From: Alnus glutinosa
Lineage: Eukaryota > Streptophyta > Magnoliopsida > Fagales > Betulaceae
Direction: 5' to 3'
Length of the DNA: 64,000 nucleotides
NCBI RefSeq assembly: GCF_958979055.1
Contig: NC_084888.1
Location: 2,560,001-2,624,000 of the forward strand
Shown: one piece after another, positions 12,262 through 22,984 of the stretch
Position numbering within the stretch: the first letter of the stretch is position 1
How the letters are laid out: the number at the start of each line of letters is the position of its first letter
Translations under genes and position numbers: made by a program
Notes under the pieces: generated by a model
Told to the model about the DNA's origin: nothing
The model's input: the letters and a program-made list of their open reading frames with translations, nothing else
Database searches by the model: none

Positions 12262-12388
12262 AGAGTGGGTTTTTTTTTTTTTTTTTTTTTACATGTACAC
12301 ACAAGAGGGAGAGGGAGAGATAGATTCGAACTAGTGACATCTGCTTCATGAGACATGATCTTCAACCAATTGAGTTATCTCTTGAAGA
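12262..12388 (-). mobile_element. tRNA-derived SINE with poly(A) tail
   Basis: Read on the minus strand, the body begins near 12388 with CTTCAAGAGATAACTCAATT, where TAACTCAATTGG resembles a pol III A box. Further on comes a B-box-like AGTTCGAATCT, then a pyrimidine-rich stretch, then a poly(A) tail (the T-run at about 12270-12291 on the plus strand). The element is flanked by a perfect 14-bp target-site duplication CAATTCATGCATCA at 12248-12261 and 12389-12402. The short body, pol III boxes, A-tail and long duplication together define a SINE. It is not a functional tRNA gene. Confidence 0.88.
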
Positions 12389-12427
12389 CAATTCATGCAT
12401 CAGAATTGAAATGAAAGAATCACATAC

Positions 12428-12620
12428 TTATCGGTAGGGTTGTGCAAAAAAACTGCCAACCACTTACCGGCTGAGTATCCTTCAAGAACTGACCGACATA
12501 GCTTAATTGGTGGCCAATAGGCGATAGACTTTTTTCATTTTTGACAAAGTCAGTTTGGTAGGCAGAATAACTTTTAGAAAGTTGATATTTCAACCGACAC
12601 CAAACTGACATTATTACATA
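12428..12620. mobile_element. hAT-like repeat fragment (CCGAC/ACCG-rich)
   Basis: Starts with TAGGGTTGTGCAA, resembling the end of the complete hAT element at 17615-18019, and continues with ACCG/CCGAC-type subterminal motifs. I could not find a matching opposite end or target duplication, so this is called a decayed or partial copy. From 12621 to 13445 the sequence is AT-rich spacer with an (AT)n run at about 13304-13327 and no exon I can support. Confidence 0.45.
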
Positions 12621-13445
12621 TTGAAACGACTTTGTTTTCCAAAACGACGTTTTGAATTATTATTTATTTATCATAAAATACAGCATTGTTTTGTGATGAC
12701 TATAAGCATTCCACCAAAATTACTAACCACCATTACAGACTACCACCTTATCTGACATGCTTGTGATGAAAAATAAACATAGGCCAAAAAAATCGGTAAT
12801 ATTGTTGACTTTATCAATCGTGGCGGTGCGAAATGGGAAAATACATATTTTGTAACCGTGTTATCCAACTCCCAGCCCTGCCTATCGAAGAGCCTTTCTT
12901 TTCTATTTCTTTTTTTTTTTTTTTTTTTGTTAAAAAAAGGTTTACATCCCCTCGAACTATTATCTAATTAACAATGTTCTTTCAAACTTTAGACTGCGAC
13001 AATATCTCCCGAATTGCTAAAAATTATCCAGTTACTTTTATAAACGGACATCTCCAATGAAAATATTGAACAACCAAAATTTGTCAAAACAATAACTACG
13101 ACGAACAAGAGAAGATACTGAATTTATTTATTGTTCTATGTTCTAACTTTTACAAAATTATTTATTTGTCTACATCTCTTAATACAAACTATAATGATTG
13201 AAATGTTTACAACATAATCAAGGAACAAATATCTTAGGACTAAGCTGCATTGAGGCTTAATAGTTACTGAATCTCTTGCTGAAGTCATGCCATGAAAGCT
13301 GCAAATATATATATATATATATATATAGACAGGTAAACTTAAGATGAGAACAAAGCAAGCGAAAATTACAAATATAACTTGAATAAACAAATAGTATTAA
13401 CGATTTAGGAAATGCAATCTTACCGGCTATTTCTTCATTTTTGGG

Positions 13446-16013
13446 CTAATCTACCAGTCGAACCGTTGGTATATGGGCAATCTTGGACCGATCTTCCTCT
13501 TTGCATTTCCTAATCAATTCATCACAATATTCGATCGTCAATTCTCTTAGCGCAGTGAGACAATTCATTCCCGCCGGAAGAGATGACAATTTGGAGCAAT
13601 TAATAATCTCAAGTGTGTGAAGTGATTTCAGACTTGGCAGCCACTCAGGTAAGGCCATGAAGTTGTCACAACCTTCAATACTTAGGAGCTGTAAAGTGTT
13701 AGCAGATCCTTGGAGCCATTGCGGCAAAACCTCCAACTTTGGTAAATATGTAATCTTCAATTTTCGAAGGCTCAACTTTAGATCCCGATCGTCTTCTCCT
13801 CCTGTCAAACTAAGCTTTTCACAATTGTCAATGACCAGGGTCTCTAAGGCGGGTAGGTGTTTGGTATCATACGTCAAAGAGGTCAACATTTTGCAATGTG
13901 AAACAACCAATGTCCGAAGTTTGGTAAGGCACCCGTCCATCCCTTGAAACAAAACTTCAAGTCTCATGCAGTCAGATATACGCAAAAATTGAAGAGAATT
14001 CAAGCAGCATACACCATTCTCAAATAAGCAGGTGTAAGTTGTTGTTACCGTCAAATACCTAAGGCTGATCATCTTCCTTGTATCTTTGGGCAACCGCTCA
14101 AGCATCCAACATCCATGAAGTAGTAAAGTTTGCAAATTATACAGCTTGCAAATTGAATCAGGAAGTTTCTTGATATTATAATTCCAAGCTAGGTTCAGAT
14201 ATCTCAAATGCTTCAAATTACCAATAGAGCTTGACAACAGCTCAAAAGGCGAATTACTTAAGTCAAGCATCCGCAAGTACTTGAATCTTGAGATGCATGC
14301 TTCAACTAAGGCCGACATTGGTTGCTCAAGTAAGGAAAGCACTTGTAGTTTGGCCGGGAACAAAGTGGTCCGCACACCAGTACTTAACGCGTAAAAGTAA
14401 TTTGGAACTTGTAGAGCATTGTGTGAAAATGACAAATGGCGAATGGTTCGAGCAATGTTTTGGGTGTGAAAGTCGACTACTGAACACTCTTCTTCTGCAA
14501 CCTTAAGTGCAAGATCATGGACGAGATCGTGCATTTTAAACCAATACCTATAGTCCCAGAGTTCATTCTTGAGATCTTGGAAGAAGGATCTGGACCACAA
14601 CTCCTTGATATACATGTCGCCAACATCTTCAAACTCTAGATTTTGAATATTATTAGGCATTTTATTAAGGAGTCCATGCGCCATCCAAAACTGAATCAAG
14701 AAATCACTATTGAATAAAAAATCCTTTGGGAAAAGAGAACAAAAGGCAAAGCATTGCTTCAAATGAGATGGCATTTGATCATAACTTAGTTTTAATGCAG
14801 GTAAAATATCACCCTCCTTTTGTTCTAATTTCCATATCTCATTATCTCTCACAAATTTCCACTCCCCTTCCTCAAGCTTTGAGAAAAGTAGGCTGCCTAA
14901 AGTCCTTATTGCCAATGGAACTCCTTTACATTTTTTCACAATTTCTTTCCCAATTTCCAAGAGGTTTGGATATTGTTTGTCTTCCCCTTCCTTAAATGCC
15001 CATTTCACAAATAAAGACAGACAATCATCATGGGATAAACATTCTAAAGTGTATGTGAAACCAGTTCTCACAATGGATGCAACCAAGTGATTACGTGTTG
15101 TCACTACAATTCTACTTCCCTCTGAACCACCACTTAACAACCCTTTCAACTCAATCCATTTATTACGATCCTCGTTCCAAACATCATCTAAAACAAGTAG
15201 AAACTTCTTATTCTCTAAACAGTTTCTTAAACTAGTTTGCCACAAATCTACACCCAACTTCTCATCAATTGTACCACTTGCAGATTTAAGGATTTCTCTT
15301 ATTAATGTAGCAACATCAAAATCCTCAGACACACAAACCCACATCCTCAATTCGAAATGTTCAACTATACGTTTATCATCGTATACCAACTTAGCAATTG
15401 TTGTCTTCCCCAACCCTCCTATTCCAACTATAGGAATTACATTGACGTTTCTGTCAGCATCTGGGCCCATCAAAAGATCTATTATATTGTTTTTATCATC
15501 ATTCCTACCGATGACATCTGAAGGAGGAACAAATGAGTGGGTCATGGCCCTCCTCCTCTGCATCACATGCCCATCTTCAAGTCGTGGTATGAGATTAAAT
15601 TGATCCTTATCAGCTGCAATCTTACCCAACCTCTCTCTAATGTCTTTGATTTTGTGACCCAGTTGAGAACGGAATGCAAGGGCGCTACAACATGAAAAGA
15701 AACTACATACCTCTCTACTAGTGCGCCCATATGTTCTGAGCACTTGCTTCCTTAGAACTTCGCACTCAACTTCATCAAGCACATCCTCGGCGTCATAAAA
15801 AATATCTTTGAGGTGCCTTAGCCAGATGCTCAGCGCGCGATTGTAAGGTTGCTTCTCTTCAGCATCCAAGAGCACGGCTTTAATGGTTGTCACGGTGCCT
15901 TCAAGCTCTGTCAGCTCACTTTTGATGTTTAGTACCAAGCTGAACTCTCCGTAAGCAAGGGATCCTAGCTTCTCCAAGATCTTTTCTGCGATGCCAGAGG
16001 CAAGTTCAGCCAT
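13446..16013 (-). CDS. CC-NBS-LRR disease resistance protein (RGA-like NLR), 855 aa
   Basis: Intracellular immune receptor that binds ADP/ATP and triggers defence on pathogen recognition. Intronless frame from ATG at 16011-16013 to TAG at 13446. Residues 1 to about 160 form an Rx-type coiled coil with the EDVID-like stretch FYDAEDVLDEVE (about 72-83). NB-ARC motifs appear in the expected order: P-loop GIGGLGKTT (197-205), kinase-2 LLVLDDVW (272-279), RNBS-B GSRIVVTTR (299-307), GLPL-type GVPLAIRTLG (364-373), RNBS-D CFAFCSLFPKDF (421-432) and MHD with intact Met-His-Asp (494-496). Leucine-rich repeats follow from about 560 to the end (LRMLDLSNSP, LRYLNLAWN, LQTLLLHGC). No motif is missing, so it looks functional. 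It is a lone NLR here with no paired partner in the window. The length is modest for this class because the LRR region is short. Confidence 0.96.
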   Translation of the reverse strand: MAELASGIAEKILEKLGSLAYGEFSLVLNIKSELTELEGTVTTIKAVLLDAEEKQPYNRALSIWLRHLKDIFYDAEDVLDEVECEVLRKQVLRTYGRTSREVCSFFSCCSALAFRSQLGHKIKDIRERLGKIAADKDQFNLIPRLEDGHVMQRRRAMTHSFVPPSDVIGRNDDKNNIIDLLMGPDADRNVNVIPIVGIGGLGKTTIAKLVYDDKRIVEHFELRMWVCVSEDFDVATLIREILKSASGTIDEKLGVDLWQTSLRNCLENKKFLLVLDDVWNEDRNKWIELKGLLSGGSEGSRIVVTTRNHLVASIVRTGFTYTLECLSHDDCLSLFVKWAFKEGEDKQYPNLLEIGKEIVKKCKGVPLAIRTLGSLLFSKLEEGEWKFVRDNEIWKLEQKEGDILPALKLSYDQMPSHLKQCFAFCSLFPKDFLFNSDFLIQFWMAHGLLNKMPNNIQNLEFEDVGDMYIKELWSRSFFQDLKNELWDYRYWFKMHDLVHDLALKVAEEECSVVDFHTQNIARTIRHLSFSHNALQVPNYFYALSTGVRTTLFPAKLQVLSLLEQPMSALVEACISRFKYLRMLDLSNSPFELLSSSIGNLKHLRYLNLAWNYNIKKLPDSICKLYNLQTLLLHGCWMLERLPKDTRKMISLRYLTVTTTYTCLFENGVCCLNSLQFLRISDCMRLEVLFQGMDGCLTKLRTLVVSHCKMLTSLTYDTKHLPALETLVIDNCEKLSLTGGEDDRDLKLSLRKLKITYLPKLEVLPQWLQGSANTLQLLSIEGCDNFMALPEWLPSLKSLHTLEIINCSKLSSLPAGMNCLTALRELTIEYCDELIRKCKEEDRSKIAHIPTVRLVD
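15404..15425 (+). promoter_or_regulatory. Candidate miR482/miR2118 target site in the NLR P-loop codons
   Basis: The plus strand here, antisense to the NLR mRNA, reads TCTTCCCCAACCCTCCTATT followed by CC, over the codons for GIGGLGKT. The miR482/2118 superfamily is known to target exactly this P-loop stretch in many plant NLRs. By memory comparison with a legume-type miR482 I count about five differences, so targeting is plausible but unproven. Confidence 0.4.
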
Positions 16014-16609
16014 GTAAGATCTTGACTTGGTGGAAGAAGATGGTCGTGGTCTGTGGAAGTCACAAATTGCAAAGAAAAATAAAGAGAGGAACCGATTGGT
16101 TAGCTTAAAGGGTGGGATTCAAAGGGATTTTGGGTTATCTGGATGACAAGACGATTGTATCTGTGCTTCGAAATCTAGGATGAGCAGCTGGAGGTAGGCA
16201 AAGACTGGGCAGGACTGGGACTGGGCACGGCTTTATAGATGAAACTCTCTCTCTCTCAGTGAAATATTATAAATAGAAAATGTCATAAATGGCAGGAAAT
16301 CATGGCTGACTTTCCCTCGCAATTGCCGTGCAACACTTTCAATCATCTAGGCCGTGAGAATATGCCGCCTACTAAAAGGTAGGTGGTATGGTTACATTTT
16401 TCTTTTCAAATCCTTTCTTTCTTTTCTTCTTCATCTTTTTCTGAAAGGTTTTCAACCGAAGTTTCTGTGTTGGGATGTAATTTCAGACGAGTTATAATCG
16501 GCTGAAAAATTGATTTCAAGTACGAAAAATCGGTTTGATACCCGATTATTTATAATCGAATAACTGGGTATCCGGAGGTGTGTAATAATAATATATTAAA
16601 AAAAAATTA
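16014..16609. other. NLR 5' flank
   Basis: Presumed promoter and 5' UTR of the minus-strand NLR, with a short CT-repeat near 16244-16258. From about 16480 the sequence (GATACCCGATTATTTATAAT and similar) resembles decayed hAT-type repeat material. No exon was seen. Confidence 0.5.
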
Positions 16610-16977
16610 GGGTTAAATATATTTTAGCCCTTCAAACTACCACAATTTCTCCGGATGGCCCCCTAAACTACCAATGCTTAGATTTTGGCCCCCCAAACTA
16701 CCACTTTCTGATTTTTTGGCTTCATCCGTCCATTTATGCCGTCAATTTTAAACAGAAACCCGAAAATACCCCTCTTACACTTTGAAATTCCCACGGTTAA
16801 GGGAATGGTATTTTCGGGTTTTTGACCAATTTCTGTTAAAATTAACGGCATAAATAGACGGATGGGGCCAAAAAATCAGAAAGTGGTAGTTTGGGGGGCC
16901 AGAATCTAAGCATTGGTAGTTTGGGGGGCTATCCAGAGAAAGAGTGGTAGTTTGGGGGGTTAAAATATATTTAACCC
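16610..16977. mobile_element. Fold-back MULE-type MITE, near-perfect palindrome
   Basis: A 368-bp element that is almost entirely inverted repeat: the left arm GGGTTAAATATATTTTAGCC and the reverse complement of the right arm match over about 150 bases each, around a short loop. It is flanked by a perfect 9-bp target-site duplication AAAAAATTA (16601-16609 and 16978-16986), as expected for MULE insertions. There is no coding capacity. A diverged relative appears at about 35133-35645. Confidence 0.9.
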
Positions 16978-16986
16978 AAAAAATTA

Positions 16987-17614
16987 ATATACTTGGGCAA
17001 TAATAATATATTTTCTAGACATTCCGAGCAGTTGGAGCCGGTGGCTATACTTGGGCAATTTTCACCGGTTATCTCAAACCCCTATGTTTTGTCGGATGGA
17101 CAATCTGCTGTTCCTGGTGCACAAGGAATTGCATGAAATATATAATGCTTGATCATGAATATTTTTATATAGATGCTTGATCATGAATATTGTATTAACC
17201 TTCCTGTTGTAGGTTCTGGGACTCGAGGCATCATCATGAATTATTGACAAACACTAGTTAGATTTTGTTCTAACTCTTTATTTTATGTCTGGTTGAATTT
17301 CTATACACCCATTGTTTGACATCTATGAGGACCATTAAATATTAGTACATATTTTATGCTAATTGTTCGTAATTTATTTGACTCAATCATACAAGATACA
17401 ATGGCCTTGTTTGATAAGGAAGTGTGAGTTGGCGGTAATAGTAAGAAGTGATAAATGTAATATAAAGTAAAAAGAATTTGAATGAAAAAGTGAGAAAAAA
17501 AAAATTTGGTAGTATGGTGAATTTTTTTATTTAATTAGTAATAAAAAAATTATTGATGTGATATAAAGTTATAATATTTTGAAGTTGACTGTTTTTTAAA
17601 AAAGTGAAGAGAGG
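16987..17614. other. Repeat-rich spacer between two transposons
   Basis: AT-rich spacer with fragments carrying CCGGTT/ACCGG motifs near 17030-17080 that look like the hAT-related repeats nearby. No gene was seen. Confidence 0.45.
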
Positions 17615-18019
17615 TAGGGGTGGGCAAATTATCCGCCTACCGCCTACCGACCGCTTACCGAACCAAACCGCCATTGACCGCCTACTGACTTTAACCGACT
17701 AATTTCGGTTCGGTAGTCGGTATAAAATTTTATTCCGAAAGTCGGATCGGCAGCTGAATCGAACCGAACCGCCTTTTAAGCGACAGCCGAACCGAACCGC
17801 CTTTTAAGCGGTAACCGAACCGAATTCTATTTCGACCGATTAACCGAATCGACATAACCGACGTCGTTTAATTACCCATTTTAACCGAATGTTAACCGAC
17901 TTAACCGACCGCCTATTAACCGCTTAACCGAAATAAATTCACCGACTACATTCCGACAAAAGTCGATTAACCGACCGAATTAACCGACTTAACTGCCTAC
18001 CGAACCGACGCCCACCCTA
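17615..18019. mobile_element. Non-autonomous hAT element, 405 bp, packed with ACCG/CCGAC motifs
   Basis: Termini TAGGGGTGGGC (left) and GCCCACCCTA (right) form the inverted repeat. A perfect 8-bp target-site duplication AAGAGAGG lies at 17607-17614 and 18020-18027. The interior has dozens of short AACCG, CCGAC and CGGTT motifs, in the style of subterminal transposase-binding repeats in hAT elements, and one duplicated unit AACCGAACCGCCTTTTAAGC. No open frame. A related fragment lies around 18230-18320, between this element and the response regulator 3' end. Confidence 0.88.
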
Positions 18020-18537
18020 AAGAGAGGGAGGGAGAATTTTCTCTCCCTTGCCAAACAAGCCCAAGGAGAGTGAGAAGATTGCTTATGAAAATATGGTGTA
18101 TTAATTCTCAAGGCGTCTGCTTGCAAATTATACAGCACAACCTTTGCATACCTTACCTGCACTTATTGTAGTCCTCCGTCATCATAACATGGAATAATCC
18201 AGTGCAAATTACTCATTAAATTTTTTTAAAAAAATTCACTACCCGATCCAAATAACCGATTTCACCAAGGTAACTGGGTAACTCCCGGTTAACCAGGGTA
18301 CCTAGCTCCGTATTTACACTCCTACTTCTGCAATTCTACACCTGGGACAATCGGTCTGCAACAATCAAAAACTTATTTTCCTCCTAAAGGTTTTCTTCTT
18401 CATTTTCTTCGTTCCATTGATTTTTTCATACATATCCTTCAATCAATTTTTCATTGTAAATGCAAGCAAGTACATCAACATCAAATAAACTTACTTCCTC
18501 CAAACCACTAACTGCAAACTGAAACCTTCAAACTTAA

Positions 18538-20647
18538 TTACCAGAGATCATTAAATTCCTCATCATGGAACAGACTAGTAAGGTCTTTTGCAGTGTCAAA
18601 CAATTCGTATATTTCTCCTCTTTCGACCCCAAAAATATCATGTTCTTCTGGCTCCTGTGGTGGTCGTGGTGGTGGAGGAAGTAGCTGTGGCTGCAGAAAT
18701 TGTTGCTGCAAGGAATCGCTCGGCAATGTCAGGCAATGTGTAGCATTTCCAAAGCCAATACTATCCACACTGAAGGGATCTGTGTACCCTCTGAGGATTT
18801 CTTCACCATTAGAATTTCCCGTCTGGCCAAAGCCTGCCAAGTCATTGCTAGTGATCCAAATTCCAACATGGCCAGAATTTGGATAAGTAGAATCTAGCTG
18901 ATTGCTTGGTGGGATGAGTTGCCCATACAAAGGATTTGATATGTCACTACAACTTGAGTCTGGTTGATATGATGTCACTGCGGATTGCTGATTTGAAAAT
19001 TGAAGAAGTCCTTCTAAATTGAATGGTGCTTGCTGGTTTGATGCCATACTTGATCCAGTAGAATCTCTAGTCATGGTCTTTTGGGTTGCATCTTGTTCCC
19101 GTTTCAAGGAGAGACGATATTTCTGCAACAGTAACATTTATGATAAGTTCTTTTGGGTCAGTACTCACACCATTGTGCCATAAGCAGATCCCGACATGTA
19201 AGGAAAAATTGTATATATTAGACAACTTCTTGTATCTCTCTAAAATGATACAGCAGAAGTCACAAGGAAAAACATGAATTCCTCATCAATTTAGGACTTT
19301 GTTTGATGTACTAAAATGATTGAGCTGCAGACACATCAAAAACAAAATTTTCATAATATTTCACTTTGATATAGAGTACAAACCTGTAAATGGCTTGAAA
19401 TATTTTCCTTTTGTAGTCCCTGGACATTCATATGCTGAAGTATCTTCTTTGGATGAGCTCCTAAATCAAGACCGAAATCAACTTCCATAATTATCAAGAG
19501 TAGAGACAGAACCAAGTAGGGTAAATTTCAACCAAGGAACTACAATCAAGAAATGCTTACTGTCAATGCCTAATACTCTGATAGCTTGCAGGAATCTGTT
19601 ATGTAGATCATTTGTCCAAATTAGCTTTGGCTTCTTTAAGACTGTTGAATCATCATTGTCTTCCTCCTTGTCTTTCTCCATTGCTTCCAGCACTTTTCTT
19701 TTCGCCTTTCTGTGACTCTGCTTCCTTTTGTTCTCAAATGATTGAATCCCTATATAAGATGATGCATTCTCCTCAGATGATTCCCCCTGAACACTGCTTT
19801 CTCCATCAGTGGCTACTGTTTCCTCTCTACTCTTCATGGATGCAAACTGCCATAGGTTTTTAACATTGTTCAAGGTAACTGGTTTCACAAGATAGAACAT
19901 AGCACCCTTGAACAGGCTGCCTAACATGCCATTCTCATTATCATCAGCCGACATAACTACAATAGGAATAAAAGACTAATGCTGTCAGAGAAAAGAAAGC
20001 ATCCCATTAAAAGTAAAATAAAATGAGATCAAAAGCTGGATCAGGAGTGATACATACGAACAACTGGTAAGTTGGACGTTTCTCCCATTCTCTCTAGGAA
20101 CTCATATTTATCCATGTCAGGCAAATGAGCCTCTGCCAGAACAAGGTGAAGGTCATCTTCTTTCTCCCGTACAATCGACAATGCAGCAGTGGCTCGTTTA
20201 GCAGTCAAAACTGGTGGTGAAACGATGAGGAAAAATCACTCTAAATGAGACGTAAGTTTCAGATACTACTAAAGTCTGATATGCTTATTGGGTTGCAAAG
20301 TAAGACAGAGGAAAGGAAGTGTGAGAGAGAGAGAGTCATGGAACATCCAAAAATTAATATTACTAAAATGAAATATATCTACTTATGAAAAAGAAAAGAA
20401 ACAATTGTGATCAAGGTTGCAAAAAAATAATGAAAAATCCATAAACATATAAAATAATGACAAAAGAAAGAATTGTTTCTTCCTATAATAATCTCTACTG
20501 ATTACCTTTATAACCGAATTTATAGAGCATTTTCGATATGATTGTAAGACACGTAGAATCGCTGTCCACAACCAAAATGCTGACAGCTTCAGGCAATGGA
20601 CAGACATTTATCATAGACTCAATTGAGATGGCCTTCTCACTGTTCAT
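18538..20647 (-). CDS. Type-B response regulator with degenerate receiver (GARP transcription factor), 450 aa
   Basis: Cytokinin-type two-component output factor. Five exons: 20506-20647, 20058-20210, 19561-19956, 19384-19460, 18538-19122; phases join to 450 aa. The first ATG is at 20645-20647; a TTG upstream is not a credible start. The receiver (about 22-140) has ILVVDSDSTCL, LVLAEAHLPDMDK, LPVVLMSADD and LVKPV. The conserved phospho-acceptor Asp is Glu (E74) and the second pocket Asp is Ser (S29), while the Ser (S101) and Lys (K123) are kept. Lysine/arginine-rich KRKQSHRKAKRK (about 175-186) looks like an NLS. The GARP/Myb DNA-binding domain (about 206-265) has KKPKLIWTNDLHNRFLQAI, HPKKILQHMNVQGL and SSHLQKYRLSLKR, split by introns as in type-B genes. 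The C-terminal half is Gln/Ser/Pro-rich with an acidic end, suiting an activation region. It should bind DNA but probably not respond to phosphorelay. Confidence 0.93.
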
Positions 20648-22744
20648 GCTATAGGGAAGATATCTTTGATTTGAGAACCACAATGTTTAGAGCAGAAAGA
20701 GAGAGATTCTTAAACTTTAAGATGCTTATATAGTATATACTTGATACATACTATTCTAACTTACAAACTGGAAGTTTATTTTGAACTTGTTTGTTTTTGC
20801 AGTTTGGTTAACAATGGAAGAAAACTTTCCTAGTGCTATTGCATGGTAGTTATATTGGCCAGCAGCTGCAATTAAAACCTAGAAGCATTAGTCAAGAAAA
20901 AGTTCTTATGCTGCAAAGAAACAAAGTAAAATAGTTGGTGAGTGATTTGAGCACCCATAGTTTTTCAACTCTTTTGAAGATTGTGGAGGCCTTCTCAAAA
21001 GCAATGTCCTCTAAGGTAGAAAGAATATTTAGCATGTCATTTATCCTAATGAAAGCTGCTGCTACATATAACGAGGGAGTCAAGTTCTTAATTAGCTTCC
21101 ATGTTAAGAAGATTGTAAAATTTTGCACATATAACGACATTTATTTTAATACCTTAATAATAAAGATTCCTTACTTTAAAAGATTTGTTTCATTTAGTTT
21201 TATAATGGCAAAACCTTAACTTGTTCAACAGTAGTTAATCAACAACAGATAGGTATGATAAAGATGGGATAGATGAATCAAAAGAGCTACATTTCCTGAT
21301 ATTGCATGTACCTCCACACTGAAATTTAGAAGGAAAATTCTGCTTCCAATGTGATTAACATTTTGTTTTAAATATTTCTGTTATAGAATAACTGGGGAAA
21401 TTTTTCTCCTAAGTAATTAAATTTTTATCTCAATATTTGAATTACAGAAAGACTAACTTACATCTCCTTTACTAATTAATCCTGAAATTAGGGGAAAAAA
21501 CTTTGTAACCAATAGACTGTCATAGATGAGGTCATAACAGTGAAAAATGAAATTAAGAACTCTGATTTGAAGTAATGATATTATTGGATCATCAGAACTA
21601 CTTCGATATTTCCTGGTGATTAATCCATCTCAAAGGCGTGTATAAAATCTTGACATCTGATTTCCCAATTTCTATTACATAAACTGTGATTGATAAGGCT
21701 CTAACACAAACAGATACTGTAATAGATGAATACATGCTTGTATCTGAGTTCAAACTCTTTTATAAATTAATTAAATCCTGAAACTGATAAAAATGGTTAT
21801 ATTAGAAAAAACATGCATAGATTAAACCTTACTGCTAAATCCTCCTTAATTGATGAATCTCTAAGGACTTTTATTTTGGTACTTGATTTCCCAATATTGC
21901 ATAAAATATTATTTACTGGGCACAAACAAGCAGGAAACAAAAAAAAAAAAATAGTTCACAGATACTGAGAGATAGATGTACTTACCAAAGTAGAAGACAG
22001 ATAATGTGATTAACGGTGTTCCTCAAACTAAAGAAATAATTTATAGAATGTCACCTGAAATGTCATTGCTCAGTGCCAAGTGTTGTCAAGGCACGCCACC
22101 TTTCATGCATAGAATCAAGCAGCTATAGTGTCTTCGAGAATCACAATATAGCTGGCTTTGCTTGGTGTGGAGGTGCAGTGGCATCAATACTAAATGCAGA
22201 ATCAAATATTATTCTTCTGTAAAACCATGTTTGATTTGAAGTCAGAAGCTGAAGGTTGGGTCCAAGCTAGCATTTGATTTGATTTGATTATAATTGAGTT
22301 GGATTCAGTTGGGCAGTTCGGACCCAAAGCACAATTTTGGATTACACAATTGTCCTTAGGATAAGGTCCATAAGGATTCGTGCTAGTGTGTCGGATTGTA
22401 TCGAATTATGAGTATAAGATTATATAAGTCAACTTTAACCCGATCTGTTTAATTAAACGAGTCAAAACTCTTAACCTTAACTCGCTAATTTTGTATTGAA
22501 TTGATATTAGGTTTGTTTCATCCAAAGCCAATCCCTGCCAACAAGGATTTGCGCAAGCTGGAGTACTTCACACAATTGATTCAATCATAGGTGTGCTATT
22601 GAAAGTTGAGAAGGATAACAATTTACAAAGGAAAAAAGAAAACAAAATTGCTTTACACAACTAGAAAGAGAGGAAAAAGTTGGGATCCATAGTTACAAAA
22701 AGTATCACCTTAATTCCAAAAATATATCCCGGCCTAAAATTTAT
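20648..22744. other. Response-regulator 5' flank
   Basis: About 2.1 kb of AT-rich sequence upstream of the minus-strand response regulator. It probably includes its promoter and possibly a 5' UTR exon. Short open frames on both strands (for example 20892-21219) show no recognisable product. A stretch rich in TTGATTTGA-like repeats lies near 22270-22310. Confidence 0.5.
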
Positions 22745-22923
22745 GAGAAATGCTACTATGTATTCTCTTGTCCTTCTTTCTTCATTCTTTGCTAACGTGG
22801 TATTATCAATTCACCATTGATTTTTTTTTTAAAAAAAAATTATGATTGATCTAAAGGTATCCTGATAATGCCACATCAGCAAAGAAGAATAGAAGGACCA
22901 GAAAATGATGTACAGCACATCTC
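22745..22923. mobile_element. MULE-type MITE, 179 bp
   Basis: Inverted repeats of about 75 bp, left GAGAAATGCTACTATGTATT and right end reading GAGATGTGCTGTACATCATT in reverse complement. Flanking 9-bp repeats AAAATTTAT (22736-22744) and AAATTTTAT (22924-22932) differ at one position. It lies just beyond the 3' end of GEN1 and may lie in its 3' UTR. Confidence 0.75.
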
Positions 22924-22984
22924 AAATTTTATATATTAATTCACGATATCTACTACAGAGAAGGATCCAAAAGCTTAAAATGTC

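Noticed and set aside
12300-12390. tRNA gene
   Set aside because: The tRNA-like body is part of a SINE with poly(A) tail and target duplication, and it cannot fold as a complete tRNA.
13136-13390. Extra C-terminal exon for the NLR
   Set aside because: The NLR frame ends in a normal stop at 13446; the downstream frame is AT-repeat-encoded (YIYIYIYI) and has no NLR similarity.
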